48,961 nucleotides of DNA, taken from assembly GCF_004011155.1 (NCBI RefSeq), contig NZ_RJWG01000013.1, positions 1 to 48,961 of the forward strand, read 5' to 3'. The DNA comes from Clostridium prolinivorans (GTDB taxonomy: Bacteria; Bacillota; Clostridia; Clostridiales; Clostridiaceae). A program made the translations under genes and the position numbers. The first letter of the stretch is position 1, and each line of letters begins with the position of its first letter. Below the pieces are notes generated by a model that saw nothing but the letters and a program-made list of their open reading frames with translations, did not search any database and had not been told where the DNA came from. Shown one piece after another: positions 23,950 to 32,399 of the stretch.

Positions 23950-25209
23950 TTGAAACTAAAAAATAGAGTAAAGTTATTTTTAACACCGCAGAATGCCTTG
24001 TTTGAAGTCCTTCAGAAATATTCGGAGGATTTTTTAAATGGTGAAGAAGTTGTAAAAGATAATTTTAAAATAGATACAGCAGCCGCTATGAGTTTTTCTG
24101 CAGTTTTTGCCTGCAATAGAGTCCTTTCTGAAACCTTGGCAAGCTGTCCTATAATGCTTTATGAAAAAGATGATAAAGGAAACAGAAGGCAGGTTACAGA
24201 TACTGCTGAATATGGTGTACTTCATTATGCACCAAATGCAGAAATGACACCAGTGCAGTTTAAAGAGTTTGGAATGACAAATATAAATCTTGGCGGAAAC
24301 TTTATAGCACAAAAGGTTTTTAATATTCATGGAGAGCTTTTAGAGCTTAGACCTATATCATGGGACAGAGTAAGAATTGATATAGATAAATCTACAGGAA
24401 GACTTCTTTATTATATTGATGGAAAGCAAGAACCTAAAACAAGAGATGAAATATTTCATATTCCGGGACTTACTTTAGACGGGTATATAGGAATAACACC
24501 TCTTAGTTATGCGGCACTTACTATTGATATTGGATTATCTCAGGACACCTTTGAAAGAAATTTTTATCATAACAGGGCTTCAACCAGCGGTATTTTTCAG
24601 TATCCTAACGAGCTTTCAGATGAAGCATTTCAAAGGCTTAAAAAGGATATAAAAAAGAATTATACAGGACTTTCTAATGCAGGTGTTCCAATGATTCTTG
24701 AAGGCGGCGGTCAGTTTAAGGAAATAACCATGAAGCTTACAGATGCACAGTTTTTAGAATCCAAGAGATTCAGAATTGAAGATGTGTGCAGAATTTTCAG
24801 AGTACCACTTCATCTGGTGCAGGATTTAACAAGATCCACAAATAACAATATTGAACATCAGAGCTTAGAGTTTATTGTTTACACTATGCTGCCGTGGTTT
24901 AAAAAATGGGAAGAAAATTTAAATCTTCAGCTTTTATCAAAGGAATCAAGAAGAAAGAACAGATACTTTGAATTCAATATAAGCGGACTTCTTCGTGGAG
25001 ATATTAAATCAAGATATGAAGCTTATGCACAGGGAAGACAGTGGGGATGGCTTTCTGTTAATGATATTAGAAGGCTTGAAAATATGAATCCTGTAGAGAA
25101 CGGTGACCGATATCTTGAGCCTCTCAACATGAGTGAAGCAGGGAAACAGCAAGATCAGCTTAAGGCTTTAAGAGAAGAAGTATTTAATTTAATAAGTGAA
25201 GGGAAGTGA
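23950..25209 (+). CDS. Phage portal protein (HK97 type)
   Basis: A 419-residue portal protein, TTG start with GGAGGTGG upstream. Family features: AAMSFSAVFACNRVLSETLA near residue 45, the HNRASTSGIF segment, and FRIEDVCRIFRVPLHLV with EHQSLEFIVYTMLPWFKKWE. It forms the dodecameric channel through which DNA enters the head and to which connectors attach. Length is normal. Confidence 0.95.
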   Translation: MKLKNRVKLFLTPQNALFEVLQKYSEDFLNGEEVVKDNFKIDTAAAMSFSAVFACNRVLSETLASCPIMLYEKDDKGNRRQVTDTAEYGVLHYAPNAEMTPVQFKEFGMTNINLGGNFIAQKVFNIHGELLELRPISWDRVRIDIDKSTGRLLYYIDGKQEPKTRDEIFHIPGLTLDGYIGITPLSYAALTIDIGLSQDTFERNFYHNRASTSGIFQYPNELSDEAFQRLKKDIKKNYTGLSNAGVPMILEGGGQFKEITMKLTDAQFLESKRFRIEDVCRIFRVPLHLVQDLTRSTNNNIEHQSLEFIVYTMLPWFKKWEENLNLQLLSKESRRKNRYFEFNISGLLRGDIKSRYEAYAQGRQWGWLSVNDIRRLENMNPVENGDRYLEPLNMSEAGKQQDQLKALREEVFNLISEGK

Positions 25210-25213
25210 TAAG

Positions 25214-25957
25214 ATGGCATTTTGGAATTTTAAAAATAATGAAGAAAATGAGGAGGAGATAGAACTTAGAATTGATGGTGACATTGCTATGGATGATGAC
25301 TTTTGGTCCATGCTATTTGGTATAGAAAATGTTACTCCAAAGGGATTTATAGCAGAGCTTGCTCAGTACAAAGGTAAAGATATAAATGTTTGGATTAATT
25401 CCTATGGAGGAGATGTTTATGCAGCTTCAAGAATCTATACAGCACTTAAGGAGCATAAGGGAAAGGTAAAAGTAAAAATAGATGGTGTAGCAATTTCAGC
25501 AGCTTCAGTTATAGCCATGGCAGGAGATGAAATTCTAATGTCTCCAACTTCAATTCTAATGATTCATAACCCTTGGGGAAACTTCCAAGGTGAGGCTAAA
25601 GACTTAAGACATGGTGCTGATGTGCTGGATGAAGTAAAGGAAACCATAATCAATGCTTATCAGCTTAAGACTAAAAAATCAAGAGTAAAAATATCACAGA
25701 TGATGGATGAAGAAACATGGATGAGTGCTAAGAAAGCACTAGCTGAAGGCTTTGTAGATGGAATGCTTTATACACAAAATAAAGAAGAATCAGTGGAAAA
25801 TTCTTTTATGTTCAGCAGATTTGCTATTCAAAATAGTGTTAATACCAGAACTAGAGATTTTATAAAACAGTATAATCAAAGGTTTAAAGAAACCTATAAA
25901 GATGAAGAAAAAATAAAATTATTAAAAGCAAAACTTGCCTTAGAGTGTGAACTTTAG
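25214..25957 (+). CDS. ClpP-like head maturation protease
   Basis: A 247-residue S14-family protease; ATG 25214 follows GAAGGGAAG. NSYGGDVYAASRIYTAL, the nucleophile Ser in GVAISAASVIAMAG and the His in ILMIHNPWG are visible. It processes the scaffold/delta domain of the capsid protein and lies, as usual, between portal and capsid. The C-terminal ~45 residues are charged and coiled, and may act as a scaffold extension. Confidence 0.93.
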   Translation: MAFWNFKNNEENEEEIELRIDGDIAMDDDFWSMLFGIENVTPKGFIAELAQYKGKDINVWINSYGGDVYAASRIYTALKEHKGKVKVKIDGVAISAASVIAMAGDEILMSPTSILMIHNPWGNFQGEAKDLRHGADVLDEVKETIINAYQLKTKKSRVKISQMMDEETWMSAKKALAEGFVDGMLYTQNKEESVENSFMFSRFAIQNSVNTRTRDFIKQYNQRFKETYKDEEKIKLLKAKLALECEL

Positions 25958-25990
25958 GGCTTTTATTATTTTGAAAGGAAGGTAATGTAT

Positions 25991-27274
25991 ATGTCAGAAA
26001 AAATGAAAGAATTATTAGCTCAGTTATCAAATTTAGAAACAGAATCTAAAAACCTTATAAATAAAGAGGAGGCTACAGCTGATGAAATAAATGCAAAACT
26101 TTCTGAAATTAAGGCTTTAAAAGCCAAGATTGAAGCACAAAAAGAAATTGATGCAATAAATGTAGAAAGAGAAAAACAGGCACAAACACCAGTGAATGAA
26201 CCAATATATGCTCAGCCAAAGAATCACAATGAAAAGAAGTGGAAGTGCATGGGAGAATTTTTAAGTGCCGTTGCAAAGGCTTCATCTCCAGGTGGAAGGA
26301 TGGACAACAGATTAACTTACCAGAACTCAGCAACAGGACTTAATGAAAGCATAGCTTCAGAAGGAGGATTTTTACTAGAAAATGAGTTTATAAATGACTT
26401 ATTTGAATCCATGATGGCACAAAGTCAGGTGGCAAACAGAATAAGAATGATTCCAATAGGTGCTAATACCAATAGACTTAGAGCACTTGGAATTGATGAA
26501 AACAGCAGAGCCAATGGCTCAAGATGGGGAGGTGTTCAGGCTTACTGGGTAGCTGAAGCTGAAACTGCAGCTCAGAGCAAGCCAAAGTTCAGGGAAATTG
26601 AAATGTCCCTTCAAAAACTTTTAGCACTTTGCTATGTAACTGATGATCTTCTTCAGGATAATACAGCTTTAGAGGCTATAGTAAGACAGGCTTATGCTGA
26701 TGAAATGAGTTTTAAAATAGATGATGCAATAATTAATGGTACGGGTGTAGGAATGCCTCTTGGAATATTAAATTCTGATGCATTAGTTACTGTACCTAAA
26801 GAAAAAGACCAAGCAGCAGGAACTATTAAGTATGAAAATATACTTAAAATGTGGAGCAGTATGCCTGCAAGACTTAGAGCAAATGCTGTATGGTATATAA
26901 ACCAAGAGATAGAACCACAGCTTTACACTATGGCTCTTAATATTGGAACTGGTGGAGCACCTGTGTTTATGCCTTCTGGTGGAGCTGCAACTTCACAGTA
27001 CAGTACCTTACTTAATAGACCAATTATTCCAATAGAGCAGTGCTCCCCTCTTGGTAAAAAAGGAGATATTATTTTAGCAGATCCAACACAGTACATTGGA
27101 ATAGATAAAAAAAGTTTAACTTCTGATGTTTCTATCCATGTAAGATTTTTATATGATGAGCAGGTATTCAGATTCATCTATAAATTTAATGGAATGCCGT
27201 ATAAGAATAAGCCAATTATGCCTTACAAGGGTGCAAATCCACTAAGTCCTTTTGTAACTTTAGCAGATAGGTAG
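25991..27274 (+). CDS. Major capsid protein, HK97 fold
   Basis: A 427-residue capsid precursor; ATG 25991 is eight bases after AAGGAAGG, whereas ATG 25985 is too close. The first ~95 residues are a charged coiled coil, the delta/scaffold region removed by the protease. The mature fold starts near ASEGGFLLENEF and shows CYVTDDLLQDN, YADEMSFKIDDAIINGTG and ILADPTQYIGIDKKS, typical of the HK97 family. Confidence 0.95.
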   Translation: MSEKMKELLAQLSNLETESKNLINKEEATADEINAKLSEIKALKAKIEAQKEIDAINVEREKQAQTPVNEPIYAQPKNHNEKKWKCMGEFLSAVAKASSPGGRMDNRLTYQNSATGLNESIASEGGFLLENEFINDLFESMMAQSQVANRIRMIPIGANTNRLRALGIDENSRANGSRWGGVQAYWVAEAETAAQSKPKFREIEMSLQKLLALCYVTDDLLQDNTALEAIVRQAYADEMSFKIDDAIINGTGVGMPLGILNSDALVTVPKEKDQAAGTIKYENILKMWSSMPARLRANAVWYINQEIEPQLYTMALNIGTGGAPVFMPSGGAATSQYSTLLNRPIIPIEQCSPLGKKGDIILADPTQYIGIDKKSLTSDVSIHVRFLYDEQVFRFIYKFNGMPYKNKPIMPYKGANPLSPFVTLADR

Positions 27275-27286
27275 GAGGTAAAAATT

Positions 27287-27727
27287 ATGTTTATTGAAAA
27301 ATATAAAGTAATACAGATCATTTCACCAAAGACAACAAATGAAGGTATAGAAAGCAGATATGTAAATTTAAAAAATGCAGTAAATGCTGTAGTAATTGTA
27401 AATCTTACTCAAGCAGCAGCTCATGAAACACAAATATCCATATATCAGGCAAAAGATACACAAGGAACAGATTCAAAGGCATTAATCAGCAGTGTACCAG
27501 TATGGGCAAATGAGAATACGACTGCAGATACTTTATTAAAAACAGATGGAGCAGGATATACAGTAGAAGAAACAGCAGGAAATAAGCAGATTGTTTTTCA
27601 AATAGATCCTGCAAAGCTTGATATAAATGAAGGATTTACTTGTATCGGAATTAAAATCGGGGCAAGTTCTCAAGCAGCTAATTTTGCAAGTGCAGATGTT
27701 ATTATAGACAGCAGATACAGCAGTTAA
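27287..27727 (+). CDS. Small structural protein after capsid, unknown
   Basis: A 146-residue beta-rich, soluble protein (YVNLKNAVNAVVIVNL; QISIYQAKDTQGTD; DVIIDSRYSS). It lies directly after the capsid gene with a GGAGG start site, and a terminator follows it. The position and beta character fit a head decoration or fibre protein. No family recognised with confidence. Confidence 0.6.
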   Translation: MFIEKYKVIQIISPKTTNEGIESRYVNLKNAVNAVVIVNLTQAAAHETQISIYQAKDTQGTDSKALISSVPVWANENTTADTLLKTDGAGYTVEETAGNKQIVFQIDPAKLDINEGFTCIGIKIGASSQAANFASADVIIDSRYSS

Positions 27728-27730
27728 ATC

Positions 27731-27757
27731 AAGGAGCCTTAGTGCTCCTTTTCTTTT
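27731..27757 (+). terminator. Rho-independent terminator after capsid operon
   Basis: AAGGAGC (27731-27737) pairs with GCTCCTT (27744-27750) around a 6-base loop and is followed by TTCTTTT. It probably sets capsid expression above that of the connectors. Confidence 0.75.
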
Positions 27758-27770
27758 GGGGTGATAAAAC

Positions 27771-28343
27771 ATGGCAATAAAAGTGATAATTCCTCCATCA
27801 GTTGAACCCATAACTTTAGAGGAAGCAAAAAATCATTTGAGAGTTGATGGAAATGATGATGATATTCTAATTATGAGCCTTATAAAGCAGGCAAGAGAGT
27901 ATTGTGAAAATTATCAAAACAGAAAATATATAACCCAGACTTTGGAATTAGTGCTTGACAGCTTTCCGCAAGGAAATGCAATAGTTTTTAATAATTGCTC
28001 TCCGGTGCAAAAGGTAGAAAGCATAAAATATTATGATGTAAACAGGCAGGAGTATTTATTTGATGAGAGCAATTATATTTTTGATTTAGATGGCTTTGTA
28101 AATAGAGTTGTTTTAAATAGAGGAAAGCATTGGCCTACAGTAGAACTTCAGTCAGTAAATGCAGTAAGAGTAAGATTAATTGCAGGCTATGGAGATAGTG
28201 GAGATAAAGTGCCTGAAGCAATAAAGTGGGCAATTATTCTTCAAATGAAGCTTTTGTATGATGATTACAGACCAGAGGAAAAAACAAAGTTAGAGGAAGC
28301 AAGAAATGCTCTTCTTTCAATGAACAGGGTGATTCCAGTATGA
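27771..28343 (+). CDS. Head-tail connector (gp6-like)
   Basis: A 190-residue protein of the phage gp6-like head-tail connector family: VEPITLEEAKNHLRVDGNDD, LIKQAREYCENYQNR and the C-terminal AIKWAIILQMKLLYDDYRPE are diagnostic. It forms the ring under the portal. Its stop overlaps the next ATG by four bases. Confidence 0.9.
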   Translation: MAIKVIIPPSVEPITLEEAKNHLRVDGNDDDILIMSLIKQAREYCENYQNRKYITQTLELVLDSFPQGNAIVFNNCSPVQKVESIKYYDVNRQEYLFDESNYIFDLDGFVNRVVLNRGKHWPTVELQSVNAVRVRLIAGYGDSGDKVPEAIKWAIILQMKLLYDDYRPEEKTKLEEARNALLSMNRVIPV

Positions 28344-28666
28344 AGGCAGAAGAATTAAGACATAGAATAAAATTGCAGAAAAATATAACCCAAACAGATG
28401 ATAATGGCTTTGAAACTGAAACTTGGGCAGATTTTAAAGAGCTATGGGCAAAAACTGAAAATCTTCATGGCAGAGAATATTTTGAAGCCGCAGCAGTTCA
28501 AGCTGAGAACACTGTGAAATTTACTATAAGGTACACAGATGAAATTGACACTGCAATGAGGATTATTTTTAGAGGAAAACAGTATAATATAACTTCTATT
28601 GATAACATCAAATATAAGAATAAATTCATTGAAATTAAGGCTTTGGAGGTTGAAGTAAGTGGCTAG
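28340..28666 (+). CDS. Head-tail adaptor/stopper (SPP1 gp16-like)
   Basis: A 108-residue protein (ELRHRIKLQKNITQTDDNGF; WAKTENLHGREYFEAAAVQA; KFTIRYTDEIDTAMRI) of the phage head-tail joining family. It closes the filled head and receives the tail. It overlaps both neighbours. Confidence 0.92.
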   Translation: MKAEELRHRIKLQKNITQTDDNGFETETWADFKELWAKTENLHGREYFEAAAVQAENTVKFTIRYTDEIDTAMRIIFRGKQYNITSIDNIKYKNKFIEIKALEVEVSG

Positions 28667-29051
28667 AATAGAACTTGAAGGAATGCAGGAGCTTATAGAC
28701 AGAGTAAACAAGCTGGGTGCAAGAGGAGATGTAATAAAGAAAAGAGCACTTGATAAAGCAGGGAATTTAGTGAAAACTAGCATGGAAAAAAATGCTCCAA
28801 GGTCAAACAAGACAAAAAGACATATGGCAGATAATATAAAGGTTTCGGATATTGAAAAAGAAAACGGCGTAGATTTTATTGAGATAGGTCCTAATAAAGG
28901 AGATAATTCAGAGTTCTTTTATTCAAAATTTACTGAATTTGGTACAAGTAAAATTCCTGCACAGCATTGGGCAGAGAACTCTGTCCTTGAGAATAAAAGA
29001 GAGATAAATAATATTATAAAGGAAGAACTGCAAAGGGGACTTGAGGAATGA
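28659..29051 (+). CDS. HK97 gp10-like tail component
   Basis: A 130-residue protein, GTG start overlapping the previous stop. MQELIDRVNKLGARGDVIKK, ALDKAGNLVKTSMEKNAPRS, FTEFGTSKIPAQHW and ENKREINNIIKEEL match the HK97 gp10 family, which contributes to tail completion at the head-tail interface. Stop and next start overlap by four bases. Confidence 0.92.
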   Translation: MARIELEGMQELIDRVNKLGARGDVIKKRALDKAGNLVKTSMEKNAPRSNKTKRHMADNIKVSDIEKENGVDFIEIGPNKGDNSEFFYSKFTEFGTSKIPAQHWAENSVLENKREINNIIKEELQRGLEE

Positions 29052-29377
29052 TAAATAAGTTGATTATGGATACATTGAAACCTCTTAAGATTCCAGTAGC
29101 GTTTCAAAAGTACAGTGGAAAATCAGAAACTTATATTACTTTTCATGAGTATTTGGCAGCAGGTGAAGAGTATGAAGATGACGAGGAAGCTTTAACAGCA
29201 CATTATATCCAAGTGGATGTGTGGTCAAAGGCTGATTACACAAATATAGTTAAAAATATAAAAGAACTTTTGCTTAAAGCAGGGTTCAAAAGATTAAATG
29301 AAATAGACCTTTATGAAGAAGATACAAAAATCTATCATAAAGGTCTTAAATTTTATTATTTAGAGGAAGGTGAATAA
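29048..29377 (+). CDS. Tail completion/terminator protein, DUF3168-like
   Basis: A 109-residue protein with the pattern VAFQKYSGKSETYITFHEY and ALTAHYIQVDVWSKADYTNI, like tail-terminator proteins that cap the tail tube (lambda gpU-type fold). Assignment rests on motif pattern and its position between the gp10-like gene and the major tail protein. Confidence 0.8.
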   Translation: MINKLIMDTLKPLKIPVAFQKYSGKSETYITFHEYLAAGEEYEDDEEALTAHYIQVDVWSKADYTNIVKNIKELLLKAGFKRLNEIDLYEEDTKIYHKGLKFYYLEEGE

Positions 29378-29379
29378 GT

Positions 29380-29952
29380 ATGGCAAGACAGATAGGGCTT
29401 AGAGATATTCATATAGCTATTTTAACAAAGGATGACAGTACTGGTGTTACTTACAGCACTCCGGAAAAATTAGAAAGGGCAATAAGTGCTAAACTTTCTC
29501 CAAAATCAAATTCAGAAAATATTTATTCTGATGATACAGTGGAAGATATAATAACTGCTTTTGAAGGGGTGGATGTTGAAATTGAAGTTAATCAGTTATC
29601 ACTTGCAAGCAGAGCAAAACTGCAGGGAGCAAAGGTTGTAAAGGGTGTATTAGTGGAAAATAAGGATGATATGCCTCCAACTATAGCACTTGGTTTTAAA
29701 TCAAAGAAGAACAACGGAAAATACAGATATGTATGGCTTTTAAAAGGAAAGTTTGAACTTGCCACAGATGAATATGATACTGAAGCAGAAAAGCCAAAGG
29801 CACAGAGTGCAAAGCTTAAAGGAAAATTTTACTCAAGGGATTTTGATGGAAACTACAGATTTATTTGTGATGAAGATACTGAAGGTGTTGATGCAACAAT
29901 TATTAGCGGGTGGTTTACTGCTGTTCCTGAGGAGCCGGTGATGACCCCATAA
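29380..29952 (+). CDS. Major tail tube protein, phi13 family
   Basis: A 190-residue tube protein of the phi13 family: IGLRDIHIAILTKDDSTGV at the start, DDTVEDIITAFEGVDVEIEV, LGFKSKKNNGKYRYVWLLKG and a C-terminal AKLKGKFYSRDFDGNY. It polymerises into the tail tube, which fits a long non-contractile tail because no sheath gene is present. In related phages the tail chaperone follows directly; here a 2.4-kb cargo segment intervenes. Confidence 0.93.
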   Translation: MARQIGLRDIHIAILTKDDSTGVTYSTPEKLERAISAKLSPKSNSENIYSDDTVEDIITAFEGVDVEIEVNQLSLASRAKLQGAKVVKGVLVENKDDMPPTIALGFKSKKNNGKYRYVWLLKGKFELATDEYDTEAEKPKAQSAKLKGKFYSRDFDGNYRFICDEDTEGVDATIISGWFTAVPEEPVMTP

Positions 29953-30194
29953 TTATTAAATGAAGCTAATTTAAATGTGAGTAAATGCTAGATATAATTA
30001 ATCATGCAGTTAATATGTAGTTGTAGATTTTAAGAAAACTGTAATTGCAATTTGAAACTTATATCGACTAAATGAATTTTTTATAATGGTACAATAAGAG
30101 CTTAGAGAACTTCTATCTAATAAATTTTCGTGCTTAAATCGTTAATATTGGCTGTATAAGTATCATTTTACGGGTTCAAATAAAAAATATGAAG
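29953..30194 (+). other. AT-rich non-coding left part of cargo insert
   Basis: No supported gene. The sequence is unusually AT-rich and has many stops in all frames, in contrast to the dense tail operon before it. It is probably the incoming DNA upstream of the riboswitch promoter. I found no convincing direct repeats with the right border near 32370. Confidence 0.5.
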
Positions 30195-30246
30195 TTGACT
30201 TAAAGCTACTACTGTGCTAAACTGAATTTATAAGTCATGACTTATA
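30195..30246 (+). promoter_or_regulatory. Promoter and 18-bp palindrome before guanidine riboswitch
   Basis: TTGACT (30195-30200) and TAAACT (30218-30223) are 17 bases apart, a good sigma-A arrangement. At 30229-30246 follows a perfect palindrome, TATAAGTCATGACTTATA, covering the expected transcription start. It could be an operator for an unidentified repressor or the first hairpin of the leader RNA. Confidence 0.6.
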
Positions 30247-30278
30247 GATTGAATTAAAAAAGATTTATACAGTTTAGT

Positions 30279-30396
30279 TTTCTAGGGTTCCGCAGTTATA
30301 GCTGGCTGGTCCAAGAGAAAACGCACAGGTAACTGTGTACACGGAAGGATAAAAGCCTGGGAGATATTTCAATAATATTTCTCATGGCTTTTTTGT
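30279..30396 (+). promoter_or_regulatory. Guanidine-I (ykkC) riboswitch with terminator
   Basis: The aptamer shows the conserved elements of the ykkC class in order: CTAGGGTTCCG, GCTGGTCCAAGAGAAAACG, then ACACGGAAGGATAAAAGCC and TGGGAGA. The 3' part of the aptamer overlaps a terminator hairpin (30354-30389, six T following), so free guanidinium should favour the aptamer and allow read-through. The gene downstream is a Gdx-type SMR exporter, the standard target of this class. Confidence 0.95.
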
Positions 30397-30470
30397 CTTT
30401 ATTTTTTTAAAAATAATCCATGAGATACTGATGTACTATTATAATTACCGATTTTAGGGAGGTAGAATTT

Positions 30471-30791
30471 ATGGAGTGGATTTATTTAGTTGTAGCAGGT
30501 TTTTTCGAAGTAGGTTGGGTAATGGGGTTGAAGTATTCACATGGATTTACAAAAACACTACCTAGCATATTAACTGTTATAGGAATGATTGCAAGTATCT
30601 ATTTTTTATCATTATCTTTAAAGAGCTTACCACTAGGCAATGCATACGCAATTTGGACAGGTATAGGAACTATTGGTAGTGTAGTCTTAGGTATTATTTT
30701 ATTTAAAGAACCGATTAATTTCATGCGTATCATTTGTATTTTATTTATAGCTTTTGGGATAGTTGGTCTAAAATTAATATCAATAGACTAA
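30471..30791 (+). CDS. gdx: SMR guanidinium exporter (Gdx/SugE type)
   Basis: A 106-residue small multidrug resistance protein with four membrane helices and AGGGAGG before the ATG. Glu14, in FFEVGWVMGLKYS, is the proton/substrate-coupling glutamate, and the GLKYSHGF and AYAIWTGIGTIGS signatures point to the Gdx subfamily rather than EmrE. Gdx dimers exchange guanidinium for protons. The guanidine-I riboswitch 75 bases upstream makes the substrate assignment strong. It sits inside a phage tail operon, so it is carried cargo. Confidence 0.93.
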   Translation: MEWIYLVVAGFFEVGWVMGLKYSHGFTKTLPSILTVIGMIASIYFLSLSLKSLPLGNAYAIWTGIGTIGSVVLGIILFKEPINFMRIICILFIAFGIVGLKLISID

Positions 30792-30894
30792 TAACTTACG
30801 TAGTTCAAAATAATTAAAATAAGTAGAGTTTTGCCAAAAGATTATAAGTGTGTTACGTTTTAGTAGTATGATTTCAATATGATGGAGGATTTAA
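30792..30894 (+). other. Gap between exporter and B3/4 gene
   Basis: About 100 bases without a gene. TTGCCA near 30832 and TATGAT near 30868 are promoter-like but not well spaced. No clear terminator follows the exporter, so the next two genes may also depend on the riboswitch. A GATGGAGG ribosome site ends the gap. Confidence 0.35.
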
Positions 30895-31602
30895 ATGAAA
30901 AAGTTTGTTATTGAAGATGAATTTTGGAGTATATTTCCTAATACTAAGATAGGAATTGTTATTTGTAATGATATAGATAATTCAATAAAGAATGAAGAAA
31001 AATATAAAAAAATGCTTTTAGAGGCTGAAAAGGAAGCACTAAAATATTTAAAGAATGAAGAATTTAGTAGCAATGAAGTTATAAAAGTATGGAGAGAAGC
31101 TTTTAAAAAATTCAAGACGAAGAAGGGTGCAAGGTCATCTATTGAGGCTTTACTAAAGAGAGTGTATAATGGAAACCATTTAGAGACTATTAATCCACTA
31201 GTTAATATTTATAATTCTATTTCATTAAGATATGCATTACCATGTGGTGGTGAGGATATTGATACATTTGTTGGTGATATTAGATTGACTAAGGCTGTTG
31301 GTAATGAAAATTTTATTACATTAGGAACGGATAAAAGTGAACCTCCATATGAAGGTGAGATAGTATATAAAGATAATGAAGGAGCAATTTGCAGGTGTTG
31401 GAATTGGCGGGAATCAGTAAGAACAATGCTCACTGAAAATACAAAGAATGCTTTTTTGTGCATCGAATTAATTGATGAAAAAAGAATAAAAGATTTTGAG
31501 AATAGTTTAAAAGATTTAGCAAAAGCAGTACAGGATAATTTGGATGGTACTTGTATGATTTCAATTCTTGATATTAATAATAGAGAAATTGCAATAGATT
31601 AA
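30895..31602 (+). CDS. B3/4 (tRNA-editing-like) domain protein
   Basis: A 235-residue standalone B3/4-domain protein, the fold that in phenylalanyl-tRNA synthetase beta forms the editing site. Recognisable features are the start FWSIFPNTKIGIVICNDIDN, the central KGARSSIEALLKRV, NPLVNIYNSISLRYALPCGG, and EGAICRCWNWRESVRTMLTE. Free-standing members are thought to act on mischarged tRNA or related adducts, but their substrate is not settled. It is followed 18 bases later by a radical SAM gene of a tRNA-modification-like family, so a shared tRNA-related role is plausible. Base composition is more AT-rich than the tail genes. Confidence 0.88.
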   Translation: MKKFVIEDEFWSIFPNTKIGIVICNDIDNSIKNEEKYKKMLLEAEKEALKYLKNEEFSSNEVIKVWREAFKKFKTKKGARSSIEALLKRVYNGNHLETINPLVNIYNSISLRYALPCGGEDIDTFVGDIRLTKAVGNENFITLGTDKSEPPYEGEIVYKDNEGAICRCWNWRESVRTMLTENTKNAFLCIELIDEKRIKDFENSLKDLAKAVQDNLDGTCMISILDINNREIAID

Positions 31603-31620
31603 TTTGAGGAGGGCAAGATA

Positions 31621-32313
31621 ATGGGTGGCTTCACTTATAAAGATATTTATGTTGAAGATGGAAAAAGAGTGTTGGAAGTTAATATACTTCCGGAAAAGCA
31701 TTGCAACTTTGATTGTATATTTTGTCCTATTGGAAGGTCACAAAATAAGGTAGATACCCAAAAGTCATTTGATGAAATGGATAGTTCATTAAAAGAACTG
31801 GAAATCATTATTGAAAATACAAAAGCAGAATTAGTCTTTATTAACTCAAAAGGAGAAGCCTTAATCAATGATAAAATTGGCGATATTATTGATCTAATTA
31901 AAGATAAAGGTTTACCTGTAAGACTGCTTTCTAATGGATATTTACTGGGTAGAGATGAATATATGAAAATTGCTGATAAATGTGATGAGGTTATTGGAGA
32001 GATAAAAGTAATAAAAGAAGAGGATTTTCAAAAAATCCAAAGACCGATTGAAGGGTATACGTTAGAAGAATATATTTCAAACATGGTTTCCTTTAATAAA
32101 CAATACAATGGTAAATTTATATTAGAAATAACTATAATTAAAGGTTATAACGATGATGAAGAATCAATTCAGATGATAAAAAATACTATTAAGAAAATAT
32201 CTCCTGATAAGATAATTGTCACAAGAATAGAAGATGAAAAATTTAAGAAGAAACTTGGTATATCTGATGAAAGATTTAAAGAAATTTCAAATACATTGCT
32301 AAATAATTGGTAA
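31621..32313 (+). CDS. Radical SAM protein, COG0731 (wyosine-synthase-like)
   Basis: A 230-residue radical SAM enzyme with GAGGAGGG upstream. The iron-sulphur cluster motif CNFDCIFC lies near residues 28-35, followed by PIGRSQNKVDTQKSF. INSKGEALIN corresponds to the GEP-type SAM motif, and LLSNGYLL and FQKIQRPIEGYTLEEYI match the COG0731 family, which includes the tRNA-Phe wyosine (imidazoG37) synthases and many uncharacterised bacterial relatives. The family is firm; the reaction is unknown. It is paired with the B3/4-domain gene and closed by a terminator. Confidence 0.85.
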   Translation: MGGFTYKDIYVEDGKRVLEVNILPEKHCNFDCIFCPIGRSQNKVDTQKSFDEMDSSLKELEIIIENTKAELVFINSKGEALINDKIGDIIDLIKDKGLPVRLLSNGYLLGRDEYMKIADKCDEVIGEIKVIKEEDFQKIQRPIEGYTLEEYISNMVSFNKQYNGKFILEITIIKGYNDDEESIQMIKNTIKKISPDKIIVTRIEDEKFKKKLGISDERFKEISNTLLNNW

Positions 32314-32342
32314 TGCCAATAATAATCTTATATTGATAACTT

Positions 32343-32371
32343 AACAGGGAATTTTGCACCCTGTTTTTTTC
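32343..32371 (+). terminator. Strong terminator closing the cargo insert
   Basis: AACAGGG (32343-32349) pairs with CCCTGTT (32359-32365), with T7 from 32364. It would isolate the cargo transcript from the downstream tail genes, or was present in the ancestral tail operon. Confidence 0.85.
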
Positions 32372-32399
32372 TTGCTTAAAATAGATCGGAGGGATAACT

